This document shows positions 35,742 through 44,376 of a stretch of DNA of 64,000 nt, in pieces. Source of the stretch: Galbibacter mesophilus (GTDB lineage Bacteria > Bacteroidota > Bacteroidia > Flavobacteriales > Flavobacteriaceae); the NCBI RefSeq assembly GCF_023721415.1, contig NZ_JAMQVC010000002.1, forward strand, positions 186,001-250,000, in the 5' to 3' direction. How positions within the stretch are numbered: the first letter of the stretch is position 1; every line of letters begins with the position of its first letter. The notes under the pieces were generated by a model. It did not search any database, had not been told where the DNA came from, and was given only the letters and a program-made list of their open reading frames with translations. Made by a program: the position numbers and the translations under genes.

Positions 35742-36938
35742 TTATCTAATTTGCCCATTTCCATGAACATACCATTTGTTGGTAACCAAGTGTTCCAATC
35801 CAATTGGGCCACGTTGGTGTAACTTATCGGTACTAATGGCCAACTCACCACCTAAACCTAACTGTCCACCGTCAGTAAAACGAGTAGAAGCATTATGATA
35901 AACGGCAGCTGTATCTACGGTAGCCATAAATAAGTCTGCAGCTTCTTGGTCTGTCGTAATAATCGATGCAGAGTGTCCACCAGAATATTTGTTTATTTTG
36001 GCAATGGCATCTTCTACATTATTAATTACACCAATAACAATTTTGTAATCCAAAAACTCTTCATACCAAATATTATCGTCGTTGATAACGGTAACATTGT
36101 CAAGGTCTTTCAAGTCTTCATCTACATGCATATCAACTTTAAACTCATCCAATTTCGCTTGAATTCTTTTTACGAAATCTTTGTAGTTTGGAATATTGGT
36201 ATCAATTAATACTTTATCCAATGCGTTACAAGCTGATATTTTCGCGGTTTTAGCATTTACAATTACCTTCAACGCCAAATCAAGGTCGGAATTTTCATGA
36301 ACATATACAAAGTTATTTCCACGTCCACTCACGATTACCGGACAATTTGCATTTTCTTTTACAAATTGAATAAGGCGTTCACCACCTCTAGGCACAATTA
36401 AGTCAATTTGTTGCGTAGGGTTCTCTAAAAATGCTTGTGTTTCTTGGCGGTTGTATTGTAAATACTCCACCCATTCGGTAGAAACACCGTGCTTTTTCAT
36501 GGCTTTATGCCAAAGATCTACAATTAAAAGGTTGGAATTTAACGACTCCTTACCTCCTTTTAAAAGTATTTTATTTCCTGATTTAAAAGCAATACCTGCT
36601 GCTTCTACAGTTACATCGGGTCTAGATTCATAAATAATCATGATAGTACCAAATGGTGCTGTTTTGTTGTAAACATCCATTCCGTTATCATGCTTAAAAT
36701 GAAATCTTTCTTTTCCTAACGGATCTTCTTGAGATGCCAATTCTTTCAAGGATGCAATCATCCCGTCTATTTTAGCATCGTCTACTTTTAGACGGTCTTC
36801 CATGGCAAGGTCTTCACCACTATAACCATCTAGGTCTTTCTTGTTTTCTTTTATGATAGCATCTTTTTCCTCGCGGATAAGGGTTGCCATCGTTTCTAAT
36901 ACATTATTTCTTTCGGAAATTGTTAGTATTTTATTCAT
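35742..36938 (-). CDS. proA: Glutamate-5-semialdehyde dehydrogenase (gamma-glutamyl phosphate reductase)
   Basis: Reduces gamma-glutamyl phosphate to glutamate semialdehyde with NADPH, the second proline step. The 398-residue aldehyde-dehydrogenase fold has FGTIMIIYESRPDVTVEAAG (NADP site), IVPRGGERLIQFVKEN, the catalytic cysteine in KTAKISACNALDKVLID (near 241) and STRFTDGGQLGLGGELAIST. The start overlaps the argD stop (TAATG). The gene order argD-proA-proB puts semialdehyde production next to the aminotransferase that uses the N-acyl form. Confidence 0.95.
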   Translation of the reverse strand: MNKILTISERNNVLETMATLIREEKDAIIKENKKDLDGYSGEDLAMEDRLKVDDAKIDGMIASLKELASQEDPLGKERFHFKHDNGMDVYNKTAPFGTIMIIYESRPDVTVEAAGIAFKSGNKILLKGGKESLNSNLLIVDLWHKAMKKHGVSTEWVEYLQYNRQETQAFLENPTQQIDLIVPRGGERLIQFVKENANCPVIVSGRGNNFVYVHENSDLDLALKVIVNAKTAKISACNALDKVLIDTNIPNYKDFVKRIQAKLDEFKVDMHVDEDLKDLDNVTVINDDNIWYEEFLDYKIVIGVINNVEDAIAKINKYSGGHSASIITTDQEAADLFMATVDTAAVYHNASTRFTDGGQLGLGGELAISTDKLHQRGPIGLEHLVTNKWYVHGNGQIR

Positions 36939-38080
36939 TACAAGTTGTGATTTTTTAAGACATCAGACAACGAATTTACAAACGTGTCTATATGATGCTT
37001 TTCAATCGTTAATGGCGGTAAAATTCTTAATAAGTTCTTATTTGACGAGCCGCCTGTAAATATTTTTTTCTCGTAAATAAGCTCTTTTCTTATTTCTGAT
37101 ACATTATGTTCAAACTCCATACCAAGCATCAATCCTCTACCTTTAAGTTTTTGTAAACTATTGATTTCCTTGGTTTTTTCAATAAAATAAGCAGAAATTT
37201 CATTTACATTATCAATCAATTTTTCATTTTCGATAACGTCTAGAACGGCAAGCGCAGCGGCACATGCCAAGTGATTGCCTCCAAAGGTGGTGCCCAACAT
37301 TCCGTGCTTTGCGTCGTATTTAGGGTGGATTAACACGCCTCCAATTGGGAAACCGTTACCCATCCCTTTAGCAACTGTAATTATGTCAGCCTCTATGTCA
37401 TGATGTTGAAATGCGAAGAATTTGCCACTTCGGCCATAGCCAGATTGAATTTCATCCATGATGAGTACGACATTATATTTATCACATAATTTTCGTACAC
37501 CTTGTAAAAATTCAGTTGTGGGTTCGTCCAGTCCGCCAACACCTTGAATGGGTTCAATAATAACCGCACAAACGTCACCGAACGCTAATTCATAATCTAA
37601 AGAGTGAAGTTGGTTAAAAGGAAGGAATGTGGTGACGCTGTGCTGGTTATTAATAGGTGCGTTGATCGCCCTATTATCTGTTGCTGCTACTGCTGCTGAT
37701 GTTCTTCCGTGAAACGCATTTTTAAAAGCAATCACACGTGATTTGTTGGTGTGAAAAGAGGCTAATTTTAATGCGTTTTCATTGGCTTCTGCTCCAGAAT
37801 TACAAAGAAATAGGTTGTATTCTTCGCAATTAGAAAGCCTTCCTAACTTTTCTGCCAATTCCACTTGAAGCGGATTTTGAATGGCGTTGGAGTAGAAGCC
37901 AAGTTTGTTTACTTGTTCGGTAATGCGTTCTACATAGGTAGGGTGCGCATGACCAATCGAAATTACGGCGTGACCTCCGTAAAGATCTAAATATTCGGTG
38001 CCGTTTTCATCGTAAACATACAATCCTTTTCCCGTCTCGGGAGTTACATTGTATAAAGGATAAACATCAAACAGTTTCAT
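36938..38080 (-). CDS. argD: N-acylornithine aminotransferase (class III)
   Basis: PLP-dependent aminotransferase making N-acylornithine from the semialdehyde. The 380-residue protein has LDLYGGHAVISIGHAHP, FLCNSGAEANENALKLA, AFHGRTSAAVAAT, IMDEIQSGYGRSGKFFAFQH and the PLP lysine in IITVAKGMGNGFPIGG (near 241). It lies between proC and proA and is translationally coupled to proA. Ornithine 5-aminotransferase activity is a possible alternative, but the cluster context favours arginine synthesis. Confidence 0.92.
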   Translation of the reverse strand: MKLFDVYPLYNVTPETGKGLYVYDENGTEYLDLYGGHAVISIGHAHPTYVERITEQVNKLGFYSNAIQNPLQVELAEKLGRLSNCEEYNLFLCNSGAEANENALKLASFHTNKSRVIAFKNAFHGRTSAAVAATDNRAINAPINNQHSVTTFLPFNQLHSLDYELAFGDVCAVIIEPIQGVGGLDEPTTEFLQGVRKLCDKYNVVLIMDEIQSGYGRSGKFFAFQHHDIEADIITVAKGMGNGFPIGGVLIHPKYDAKHGMLGTTFGGNHLACAAALAVLDVIENEKLIDNVNEISAYFIEKTKEINSLQKLKGRGLMLGMEFEHNVSEIRKELIYEKKIFTGGSSNKNLLRILPPLTIEKHHIDTFVNSLSDVLKNHNL

Positions 38081-38179
38081 TTATTGTATGTGAGTTGATC
38101 TAATTTACCGATATTGAAAATAACTAACATTGCTATTGGGTTATGTTATAATTTTCATCAATTTAACTTCGGTAAAAAC

Positions 38180-38968
38180 TTAATTAATATTACTAATTCT
38201 ATTGTATGCGGCCATAATACCTTTTATTACCGCAGAGCTTAATCCGTTGTGTTCCATCGCGTTCAATCCTTCAATAGTACATCCTTGAGGGGTTGTTACG
38301 TTATCAACTTCCACCTCGGCGTGCGTACCATCTTCAATTAAGGCTGCTGCACCAATGGCCACTTGGGCTGAGATTTCTTGTGCCTCGTGAGGGTGAAAGC
38401 CCATTTGTACCCCACCTTGGGTAAGCGCGCGTAAAAAACGTAAAAAGAAAGCTGTACTACTTGCTCCCAATACGGTTGCTGCCTGCATAAGATGCTCTTC
38501 AATAGTCATTGTTTTACCAATGGTACCAAACATTTTTTCTACAAATTTTACATCGTCATGCTCAATATCGTCAGCACAGATAAACGACATGGATTGTTGT
38601 TTTACGGCTGCTGTATTTGGCATTGCTCTAATAACTTTATTTTGGGGAACCACTTCGTTGATTTCACTTATGGAAACTCCTGTTACAGTAGAAATTAAAA
38701 CTTGATCCTTGGTTAAATGGTTTTTAATTTCGTGAAGCACAACTTTTAAAATTCTAGGCTGAATACAAAGTATTACCCACTTTGAATCTTTAATGGCTTC
38801 AATATTGTCAGATGTTACAGAAACACCTGCTTGTTTTTTAATGATTTTAAGATTTTCATCTGATTTGTCTGCTACTAAGATATCCTTTGAATCGAGCAAA
38901 TCGCTGGATGCAATTCCTGTGATGATTGATTTTCCTAGATTTCCTGATCCAATAACGGTAACTTTCAT
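38180..38968 (-). CDS. proC: Pyrroline-5-carboxylate reductase
   Basis: Final proline step: pyrroline-5-carboxylate to L-proline with NAD(P)H. The 262-residue protein starts with VTVIGSGNLGKSIITGIAS (Rossmann) and has VISTVTGVSISEINE, VIRAMPNTAAVKQQSMSF and the C-terminal signature GAAALIEDG, then VTTPQGCTIEGLNAMEHNG. Inserted between argC and argD, it shows full mixing of proline and arginine genes in one cluster. Confidence 0.96.
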   Translation of the reverse strand: MKVTVIGSGNLGKSIITGIASSDLLDSKDILVADKSDENLKIIKKQAGVSVTSDNIEAIKDSKWVILCIQPRILKVVLHEIKNHLTKDQVLISTVTGVSISEINEVVPQNKVIRAMPNTAAVKQQSMSFICADDIEHDDVKFVEKMFGTIGKTMTIEEHLMQAATVLGASSTAFFLRFLRALTQGGVQMGFHPHEAQEISAQVAIGAAALIEDGTHAEVEVDNVTTPQGCTIEGLNAMEHNGLSSAVIKGIMAAYNRISNIN

Positions 38969-38996
38969 TTGTTTAATTTTTGTTTGTTTTTGTTTT

Positions 38997-39971
38997 TTAG
39001 AAATAACTTCCTTTTAAATTTAATCCGTCACTTTCATTAAATCCGAAAAGTAAATTCATGTTTTGTACTGCCTGTCCAGAGGCGCCTTTAATTAAATTAT
39101 CGATAGCACTAGTGATTAGCAATACACCTTCGTGTTTATGAAGATGGATAAAACAATGGTTGGTATTTACCACTTGTTTTAAATGAATTTCTTTTTCAGA
39201 TACATGTGTGAACGGGTCTCTAACATAAAAATCCTTGAATAAATTCCAAGTTTCTTCCAAACTATTTTCAAATTTCAAGTAAGATGTTACAAAAATACCC
39301 TTGGTGAAATTACCGCGTTGAGGTAACATAAAGATAGTTGGTTGTTGGTTCTGGAGACTCTCAATACTTTGATTGATTTCTCCCAAATGCTGGTGTGTAA
39401 AAGGCTTGTACCAAGAAATGTTGTTGTTTCTCCAACTGAAATGAGATGTCGCAGAAGGGGAAACTCCAGCTCCGGTACTGCCGGTAATAGCATTAATATG
39501 AATATCGTTGTTTAAAAGCTTGTTTTTTGCCAGCGGAAGCAACGCCAATTGTATAGCTGTGGCAAAACAGCCTGGATTTGCGATATTTTTTGCTTCAGAA
39601 ATGGCTTCTTTCTGAAGTTCTGGAAGTCCGTAAACAAATTCCCTTCCATTGTAAGTAGCATCCTTTTTCAGTCTGAAATCATTGCTTAAATCAATAATTT
39701 TAGTGTTCTCTGAAAAAGTATGCTCATCTAAAAAAGCTTTGGAATTACCGTGCCCTAGGCATAAAAACAATACGTCAACATCTGGGTTGATGGTGCCTGT
39801 AAACTTCAAGTCCGTACTGCCCAAAAGGTCTTCGTGAGTTTCTACAATAGATTTTCCGGCACGGGTTGTGCTAAATACAAAATCAATTTCTGCATGCGGA
39901 TGATGCGTTAAAATTCGTATTAGTTCGCCCCCAGTGTATCCCGAACCACCTATAATTCCTGCTTTTATCAT
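38997..39971 (-). CDS. argC: N-acyl-gamma-glutamyl-phosphate reductase
   Basis: NADPH-dependent reduction of N-acylglutamyl phosphate to the semialdehyde. The 324-residue protein starts AGIIGGSGYTGGELIRILTH, has VYGLPELQKE, the catalytic cysteine in ANPGCFATAIQLALLPL (near 140) and a late GASGQAVQNMNLLFGF, all typical for ArgC. It is 28 bases before proC on the same strand; upstream lie the heptanucleotide array and argG. Confidence 0.96.
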   Translation of the reverse strand: MIKAGIIGGSGYTGGELIRILTHHPHAEIDFVFSTTRAGKSIVETHEDLLGSTDLKFTGTINPDVDVLFLCLGHGNSKAFLDEHTFSENTKIIDLSNDFRLKKDATYNGREFVYGLPELQKEAISEAKNIANPGCFATAIQLALLPLAKNKLLNNDIHINAITGSTGAGVSPSATSHFSWRNNNISWYKPFTHQHLGEINQSIESLQNQQPTIFMLPQRGNFTKGIFVTSYLKFENSLEETWNLFKDFYVRDPFTHVSEKEIHLKQVVNTNHCFIHLHKHEGVLLITSAIDNLIKGASGQAVQNMNLLFGFNESDGLNLKGSYF

Positions 39972-40056
39972 TTTTTGTTCTATTGTTTAAGTGTTTACTT
40001 GTTAAGATAAAACCCTTCAATTATTTAATTCTTCAATTTTCAAATTGATAATTTCA

Positions 40057-40116
40057 CTATCAACTATCAACTATCAACTATCAACTATCAACTATCAACT
40101 ATCAACTATCAACTAT
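40057..40116. repeat. Heptanucleotide tandem repeat (CTATCAA x8.6)
   Basis: Eight perfect copies of CTATCAA (40057-40112) plus CTAT. The argG stop codon (TAG on the minus strand, 40113-40115) lies inside the last partial copy, so array length changes act right at the 3' end of argG. Confidence 0.95.
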
Positions 40117-41294
40117 TTTCCGTTAACCGCTTGATGGATTTTTGCAGCGTTGGCATTAATTTTTATAAAACCTTTTGCTTCTTCAGCAGTCCATCCTTTG
40201 TTCATTTCGCCATAACTTCCAAATTTAGCGTTCATTAAATCGTGTTTAGACTGTATTCCGTCAATAAAGAATCGGTACGGATATAAACTCACCCATACAT
40301 CCCCGGTAACATTTTTCTGTGCATCGGTCATAAACGCTTCTATGTTGCGCATAACTTCATCTAAGTAATTTCCTTCGTGCAGTAACATTCCATACCAGTT
40401 GGCCAAGTAATCTTTATGTTGTTGCTGCCATTTTGTAAGTACATGTTTTTCGAGTGTATGGTGCGCTTTGATCATAATCATTGGTGCTGCGGCTTCAAAT
40501 CCAACTCTACCTTTAATACCAATAATGGTGTCACCAACGTGAATATCTCTTCCTATGGCGAAGGCAGAAGCTATTTTGTCTAATTTTTCAATTAAGTTAA
40601 TAGGTTTGTCTTTCTTGCCGTCAATCGCTGTAAGCTCTCCTTTGGTAAAAGTAAGTTTCATCTTTTGAGTTCCCATATTTTCAAGCTGACTTGGGTATGC
40701 TTCATTCGGTAAGGGTAGGTGAGAAGTTAAGGTTTCGTCACCACCAACACTTGTTCCCCATAAACCTTTGTTAATGGAATATTTAGCTTTTTCCCATTGC
40801 ATGTTAACTCCTTTAGATTTAAGGAAGTCAATCTCTTCTTGCCTTGAAAGTTTGTTGTCTCTAATTGGAGTGATGATTTCAATTTCCGGAGCTAAAATTT
40901 GGAATATCATATCAAAACGAACTTGATCGTTTCCAGCACCAGTACTTCCGTGAGCGATGAATTTTGCATTGTTTTCCTTGGCAAAGTTTACAATTTCTAT
41001 TGCCTGTACAATTCTTTCAGCACTTACCGATAAAGGGTAGGTATTATTCTTAAGCACATTTCCGTAAATAAGGTACTTCACCACCTTATCATAAAACGTT
41101 TGCACGGCATCGATGGAGGTGTAAGTCTTGGCGCCAAGTGCAATGGCTTTTTCTTCAATATTTTTAATTTCTTCCTTAGAGAAGCCTCCTGTATTAACAC
41201 TTACAGCGTGTACTTCATAACCGTTTTCAGATAAATGCTTTGCGCAATATGATGTATCTAATCCTCCGCTGTATGCTAAAACTAATTTTTTCAT
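40113..41294 (-). CDS. argG: Argininosuccinate synthase
   Basis: Condenses citrulline and aspartate with ATP. The 393-residue protein starts KKLVLAYSGGLDTSYCAKHL (ATP pyrophosphatase loop) and contains IAHGSTGAGNDQVRFD, ITPIRDNKLSRQEEIDFLKSKG (inside this the ATP-binding helix) and SINKGLWGTSVGGDETL. The Bacteroidota form is a distinct subgroup slightly shorter at the C-terminus than the E. coli enzyme. The stop is supplied by the heptanucleotide array, and the GNAT gene lies ten bases upstream on the same strand. Confidence 0.95.
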   Translation of the reverse strand: MKKLVLAYSGGLDTSYCAKHLSENGYEVHAVSVNTGGFSKEEIKNIEEKAIALGAKTYTSIDAVQTFYDKVVKYLIYGNVLKNNTYPLSVSAERIVQAIEIVNFAKENNAKFIAHGSTGAGNDQVRFDMIFQILAPEIEIITPIRDNKLSRQEEIDFLKSKGVNMQWEKAKYSINKGLWGTSVGGDETLTSHLPLPNEAYPSQLENMGTQKMKLTFTKGELTAIDGKKDKPINLIEKLDKIASAFAIGRDIHVGDTIIGIKGRVGFEAAAPMIMIKAHHTLEKHVLTKWQQQHKDYLANWYGMLLHEGNYLDEVMRNIEAFMTDAQKNVTGDVWVSLYPYRFFIDGIQSKHDLMNAKFGSYGEMNKGWTAEEAKGFIKINANAAKIHQAVNGK

Positions 41295-41303
41295 TCTGGT
41301 ATG

Positions 41304-41933
41304 CTATTTATTATTCTCTTTTTCCTTTTTAAGAAAAAGTGTTTGTTTAATGCTTTTTAATCTTGTAAATACTTTAGAGTCGTATTTGTGTTTCTTTTTT
41401 GTTTTTTCTTTTTCAACAGGGTCGTAGAGCATTCCTGTGCAAAGACACATCTTGCCATCATTTCGGGTAAGGATGTCGAAATTTTTACAGGTTTTGCAAC
41501 CGTTCCAAAAGCTGGGATCATCTGTTAATTCAGAGAAAGTAACGGGTTCGTAGCCAAGATCGTAATTGATTTTCATTACGGCCAGTCCCGTGGTGATACC
41601 AAAAATTTTGGCATCGGGGAATTTGTTCCTACTGTGTTGAAAAACTTTCTTTTTAATTTCGGTGGCCAAACCTTGTCCCCTAAAATCTGGATGCACAATT
41701 AATCCGGAATTGGCTACAAATTTTCCATGGCCCCATGTTTCGATGTAGCAAAATCCCGCAAATTTACCATTGTCTATAGCAATTACCGCATTACCATTCT
41801 GTATTTTGGTGGTAATATATTCAGGAGTTCTTTTGGCGATACCGGTCCCACGCTGTCGAGCGGACTCATCTATGGTATCACAGATCTCTTGAGCATATTT
41901 AATATGCGTTTCGTTTGCAATAACTATTTGCAT
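41304..41933 (-). CDS. GNAT acyltransferase, probable N-acylglutamate synthase of the Bacteroidota type
   Basis: A 209-residue GNAT-fold protein and first gene of the arg cluster. The acyl-CoA loop is LIVHPDFRGQGLATEIKKKV (R/Q-x-x-G-x-G/A, about 77-96). An unusual C-terminal extension holds four Cys: CKTC near 145-148 and CLC near 164-166, which could bind a metal, then a basic tail. No classical argA or argJ is present in the cluster. A Bacteroides thetaiotaomicron gene in the same position next to argG has been assigned N-succinylglutamate synthase from fitness data, so I infer the same first-step role here. Confidence 0.75.
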   Translation of the reverse strand: MQIVIANETHIKYAQEICDTIDESARQRGTGIAKRTPEYITTKIQNGNAVIAIDNGKFAGFCYIETWGHGKFVANSGLIVHPDFRGQGLATEIKKKVFQHSRNKFPDAKIFGITTGLAVMKINYDLGYEPVTFSELTDDPSFWNGCKTCKNFDILTRNDGKMCLCTGMLYDPVEKEKTKKKHKYDSKVFTRLKSIKQTLFLKKEKENNK

Positions 41934-41986
41934 TCAATTACTAATTAAAGAATTATTAAAAAATGAATAAATGTTTGTTTTGAAAA

Positions 41987-42113
41987 GGGAGCCGGACACA
42001 CCTTAGCTCCATAAAGTAGAAATCACCCTTACGGGCGACGGCGACGAGGAAAGCGAACTTGGCGTACAGGAACCAATACATAAGAGGGAGTTGTTGTAGA
42101 AAACAACTTCTCT
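41987..42113. other. GC-rich structured noncoding block upstream of the arg cluster
   Basis: Within the 329-base gap between the divergent GNAT and pabB genes, roughly 41987-42072 is clearly richer in G+C than its flanks. It can form TCACCC/GGGCGA (42023-42038) and GGAGC/GCTCC type stems. A further hairpin with stem AGTTGTT/AACAACT and outer AGAG/CTCT lies at 42083-42113. No reading frame fits it. It could be a leader RNA of the arg operon, a small RNA or a mobile-element remnant. No -7 box for the arg operon was found here. Confidence 0.4.
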
Positions 42114-42226
42114 AAAATGGTTTGTATTTTAATTGCTAATTTTTGCATTACGCAAGTGTTCGTTCTTTGTTTTAATTACACTACAATATTATGAATAAAA
42201 ATTAAATTAAAAGTCGTATTCTTTGT

Positions 42227-42234
42227 TAAATTTG
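42227..42234 (+). promoter_or_regulatory. -7 box (TAAATTTG) of pabB
   Basis: A perfect TAnnTTTG match 29 bases before the pabB start codon. No clear -33 element. Confidence 0.45.
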
Positions 42235-42262
42235 TAACAACAATAAAAACCAGGAAATTTCT

Positions 42263-43564
42263 ATGAGGAGAGCAATTAAACATTTTAATATAGACCATAT
42301 TGAAATGTTTAAAAAGAAACTTTTTCAATGGGCATCCCAATTTGAAGAAGTAGTTTGGTTAGATAGCAATTTTTACAAACAAACTTACAGCAGCTACGAA
42401 GCTGTTCTTGCTGTGGATGCGTTTACTTCCATAAAAACAGATTATCATAACGCTTTTGAAGATCTTAAAGAATACCAAACAACTACTGCCGATTGGATTT
42501 TTGGATATTTAACTTACGACCTGAAAAATGATGTAGAAAATCTTTCTTCTGAAAATTTTGACGGACTCCATTTTCCAGACCTCTTTTTCTTTCAACCAAA
42601 ACGGTTGATTTTTCTAAAAAAAGATTCAGTTGAGTTTCATTATTTAGGAATGATAGATGATGAAATAGAAGAGGATCATCAAAACATACTCCATTCTTTA
42701 ACTTCGGAAATACTTTCCGAAGAAAATAAAGAAGACGTTAAAATAAAAATGCGTATTCATAAGGACGCTTATTTTTCTAAGGCAAATGAAATGTTGGCAC
42801 ACATACATCGAGGCGATATTTATGAAGCTAATTTTTGTCAAGAGTTTTATGCTGAAGACACCGAGATTGACCCTCTAAAGGTTTTTCAAAATTTAAACGA
42901 AATTTCCCAACCGCCTTTTGCTACTTTTTTAAAGCATGAAGGAAAGTATCTGCTTTCCGCCTCGCCAGAACGTTTTCTAAAAAGAGCAGGGGAAGAATTG
43001 ATTTCGCAACCAATAAAAGGAACAGCCAGAAGGGCAGCGACTCCGGAGGAAGATAAATTGCTGTTAACCGAATTGGAAAGTAATACAAAAGAGCGCTCGG
43101 AAAACGTAATGATTGTGGATTTAGTGCGAAACGATTTATCACGTGTTGCTGTAAAAGGAAGCGTGAAGGTAGAGGAGTTGTGCAAAGTCTACACCTTTAT
43201 GCAAGTGCATCAATTGATATCTACGGTAAAAGCCACCGTTCCAAAAGAAATCCACTCTGTTGACATTATTAAAGCAGCTTACCCTATGGGGAGTATGACG
43301 GGAGCTCCCAAACTATCTGCTATGAAAATTATTGAAAAGTTGGAAGAAACCAAACGCGGTTTGTACAGCGGTGCCGTGGGTTATTTTAGTCCGAAGGGCG
43401 ATTTTGATTTTAACGTTATCATCCGCAGTATTTTGTATAATTCAGAAGACAAGTACGTTTCTTTTTCCGTGGGTAGTGCCATTACTGCAAAGTCATTACC
43501 CGAAAACGAATATGAGGAATGTTTAGTAAAAGCCAAAGCCATGCGGCAAGTGCTTGGCGTTTAA
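42263..43564 (+). CDS. pabB: Aminodeoxychorismate synthase component I
   Basis: Converts chorismate (with ammonia from PabA) to 4-amino-4-deoxychorismate for folate. The 433-residue chorismate-binding protein carries GDIYEANFCQEFYAE, ISQPIKGTARRAATPEED and NVMIVDLVRNDLSRVA, then AAYPMGSMTGAPKLSAMKII and RGLYSGAVGYFSPKGDFDFN. The PIKGT motif, with its lysine, is the mark of PabB; TrpE has PIAGT. PabA is not in the window. folE, another folate gene, lies 2.8 kb downstream. Met15 (42305) is an alternative start. Confidence 0.92.
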   Translation: MRRAIKHFNIDHIEMFKKKLFQWASQFEEVVWLDSNFYKQTYSSYEAVLAVDAFTSIKTDYHNAFEDLKEYQTTTADWIFGYLTYDLKNDVENLSSENFDGLHFPDLFFFQPKRLIFLKKDSVEFHYLGMIDDEIEEDHQNILHSLTSEILSEENKEDVKIKMRIHKDAYFSKANEMLAHIHRGDIYEANFCQEFYAEDTEIDPLKVFQNLNEISQPPFATFLKHEGKYLLSASPERFLKRAGEELISQPIKGTARRAATPEEDKLLLTELESNTKERSENVMIVDLVRNDLSRVAVKGSVKVEELCKVYTFMQVHQLISTVKATVPKEIHSVDIIKAAYPMGSMTGAPKLSAMKIIEKLEETKRGLYSGAVGYFSPKGDFDFNVIIRSILYNSEDKYVSFSVGSAITAKSLPENEYEECLVKAKAMRQVLGV

Positions 43565-43567
43565 TCT

Positions 43568-43987
43568 TTAAGCGTCTAAAAACTTAGCTTTTTGTTCTGG
43601 AGTGGGAAGCGGACAAGCTTCTTTTTTACCAAACCATTTATAACGGTTTTTAGCAATAAAGTCGTAAATGGTATCCCGAATGGATTTGGGGAGAATATAA
43701 TCAAAAACCGATAGTAATTGCCAACCTCCACCAAGTTCTTTGGCGATTTCTATGGCAGCATCAGATTTTGTGTAGTATGCAATATTGGGTTCAATAAGCA
43801 CAATGGAATCGGTTTCGTTGGGGTCGATATTTCGTTCTGCTAACAGTTTCATGCCAATATCACTTTGTAAAGAGGCAAACTGAAATACATTTTTTGTGTC
43901 CCTTTTTATTACAAATTGAACACTATTGTTGCAAAGGTTGCAAACCCCATCAAACAAAATTATTTTTTTATTGGTCTCCTTTTCCAT
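43568..43987 (-). CDS. DCC family thiol-disulfide oxidoreductase-like protein (DUF393)
   Basis: A 139-residue protein with the name-giving DGVCNLCNNSVQFVIKRD near the start (CxxC at about 16-19, the thioredoxin-like site), FQFASLQSDIGMKLL, and a late IRDTIYDFIAKNRYKWFGK with KEACPLPTPEQKAKFLD at the end. Redox function is predicted, not proven, for the family. It is convergent with pabB, three bases apart. A TATCTTTG box precedes it on the minus strand. Confidence 0.88.
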   Translation of the reverse strand: MEKETNKKIILFDGVCNLCNNSVQFVIKRDTKNVFQFASLQSDIGMKLLAERNIDPNETDSIVLIEPNIAYYTKSDAAIEIAKELGGGWQLLSVFDYILPKSIRDTIYDFIAKNRYKWFGKKEACPLPTPEQKAKFLDA

Positions 43988-44013
43988 AAATGCTTACTTC
44001 CCTACTTTTTAAT

Positions 44014-44021
44014 CAAAGATA
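44014..44021 (-). promoter_or_regulatory. -7 box (TATCTTTG, minus strand) of the DCC gene
   Basis: Plus-strand CAAAGATA, 27 bases before the start at 43987. No clear -33. Confidence 0.45.
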
Positions 44022-44221
44022 AGCGAGCAATGCTGAAAAATAAACAGTCTTTTGTCTTTTTTAACGTCCTTAAATTCGCTTTTCAACTTATTTACCAATA
44101 AATTTGAGATTTACTGCTAATTCTAATTTTAGATTACAGTAATATGAAATGTTGAATTATAATTTTGAAAAATTATGTAGATATTTTTGTTGTCTATAAG
44201 TGCTCATAACTGAAAGTCACC

Positions 44222-44282
44222 TCGAGCGCAGTCGAGAGTTCTTTTGGATTTGAAGCATAAAATAGGTCTCGACTGCGCTCGA
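44222..44282. repeat. Dispersed inverted repeat with 16-bp perfect arms
   Basis: TCGAGCGCAGTCGAGA (44222-44237) and its exact complement (44267-44282) flank 29 bases in the 389-base gap between the DCC and CocE genes. The GTCAC just before the left arm recalls the GTGAC ends of the other dispersed repeats. The rest of this gap is AT-rich and holds no other gene or signal I can support. Confidence 0.75.
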
Positions 44283-44376
44283 CCGGACAAGTAAGTTTGT
44301 TTTACGTGGAATTTTTCAATTTCAACCATATAATTATCAATAATAAATTTAAACGAGAGTCTTTAATTTTTATCAA

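Noticed and set aside
41934-42262. tRNA gene in the GC-rich gap
   Set aside because: No cloverleaf with a TTC-type T loop and matching acceptor stem could be drawn; only isolated short stems.
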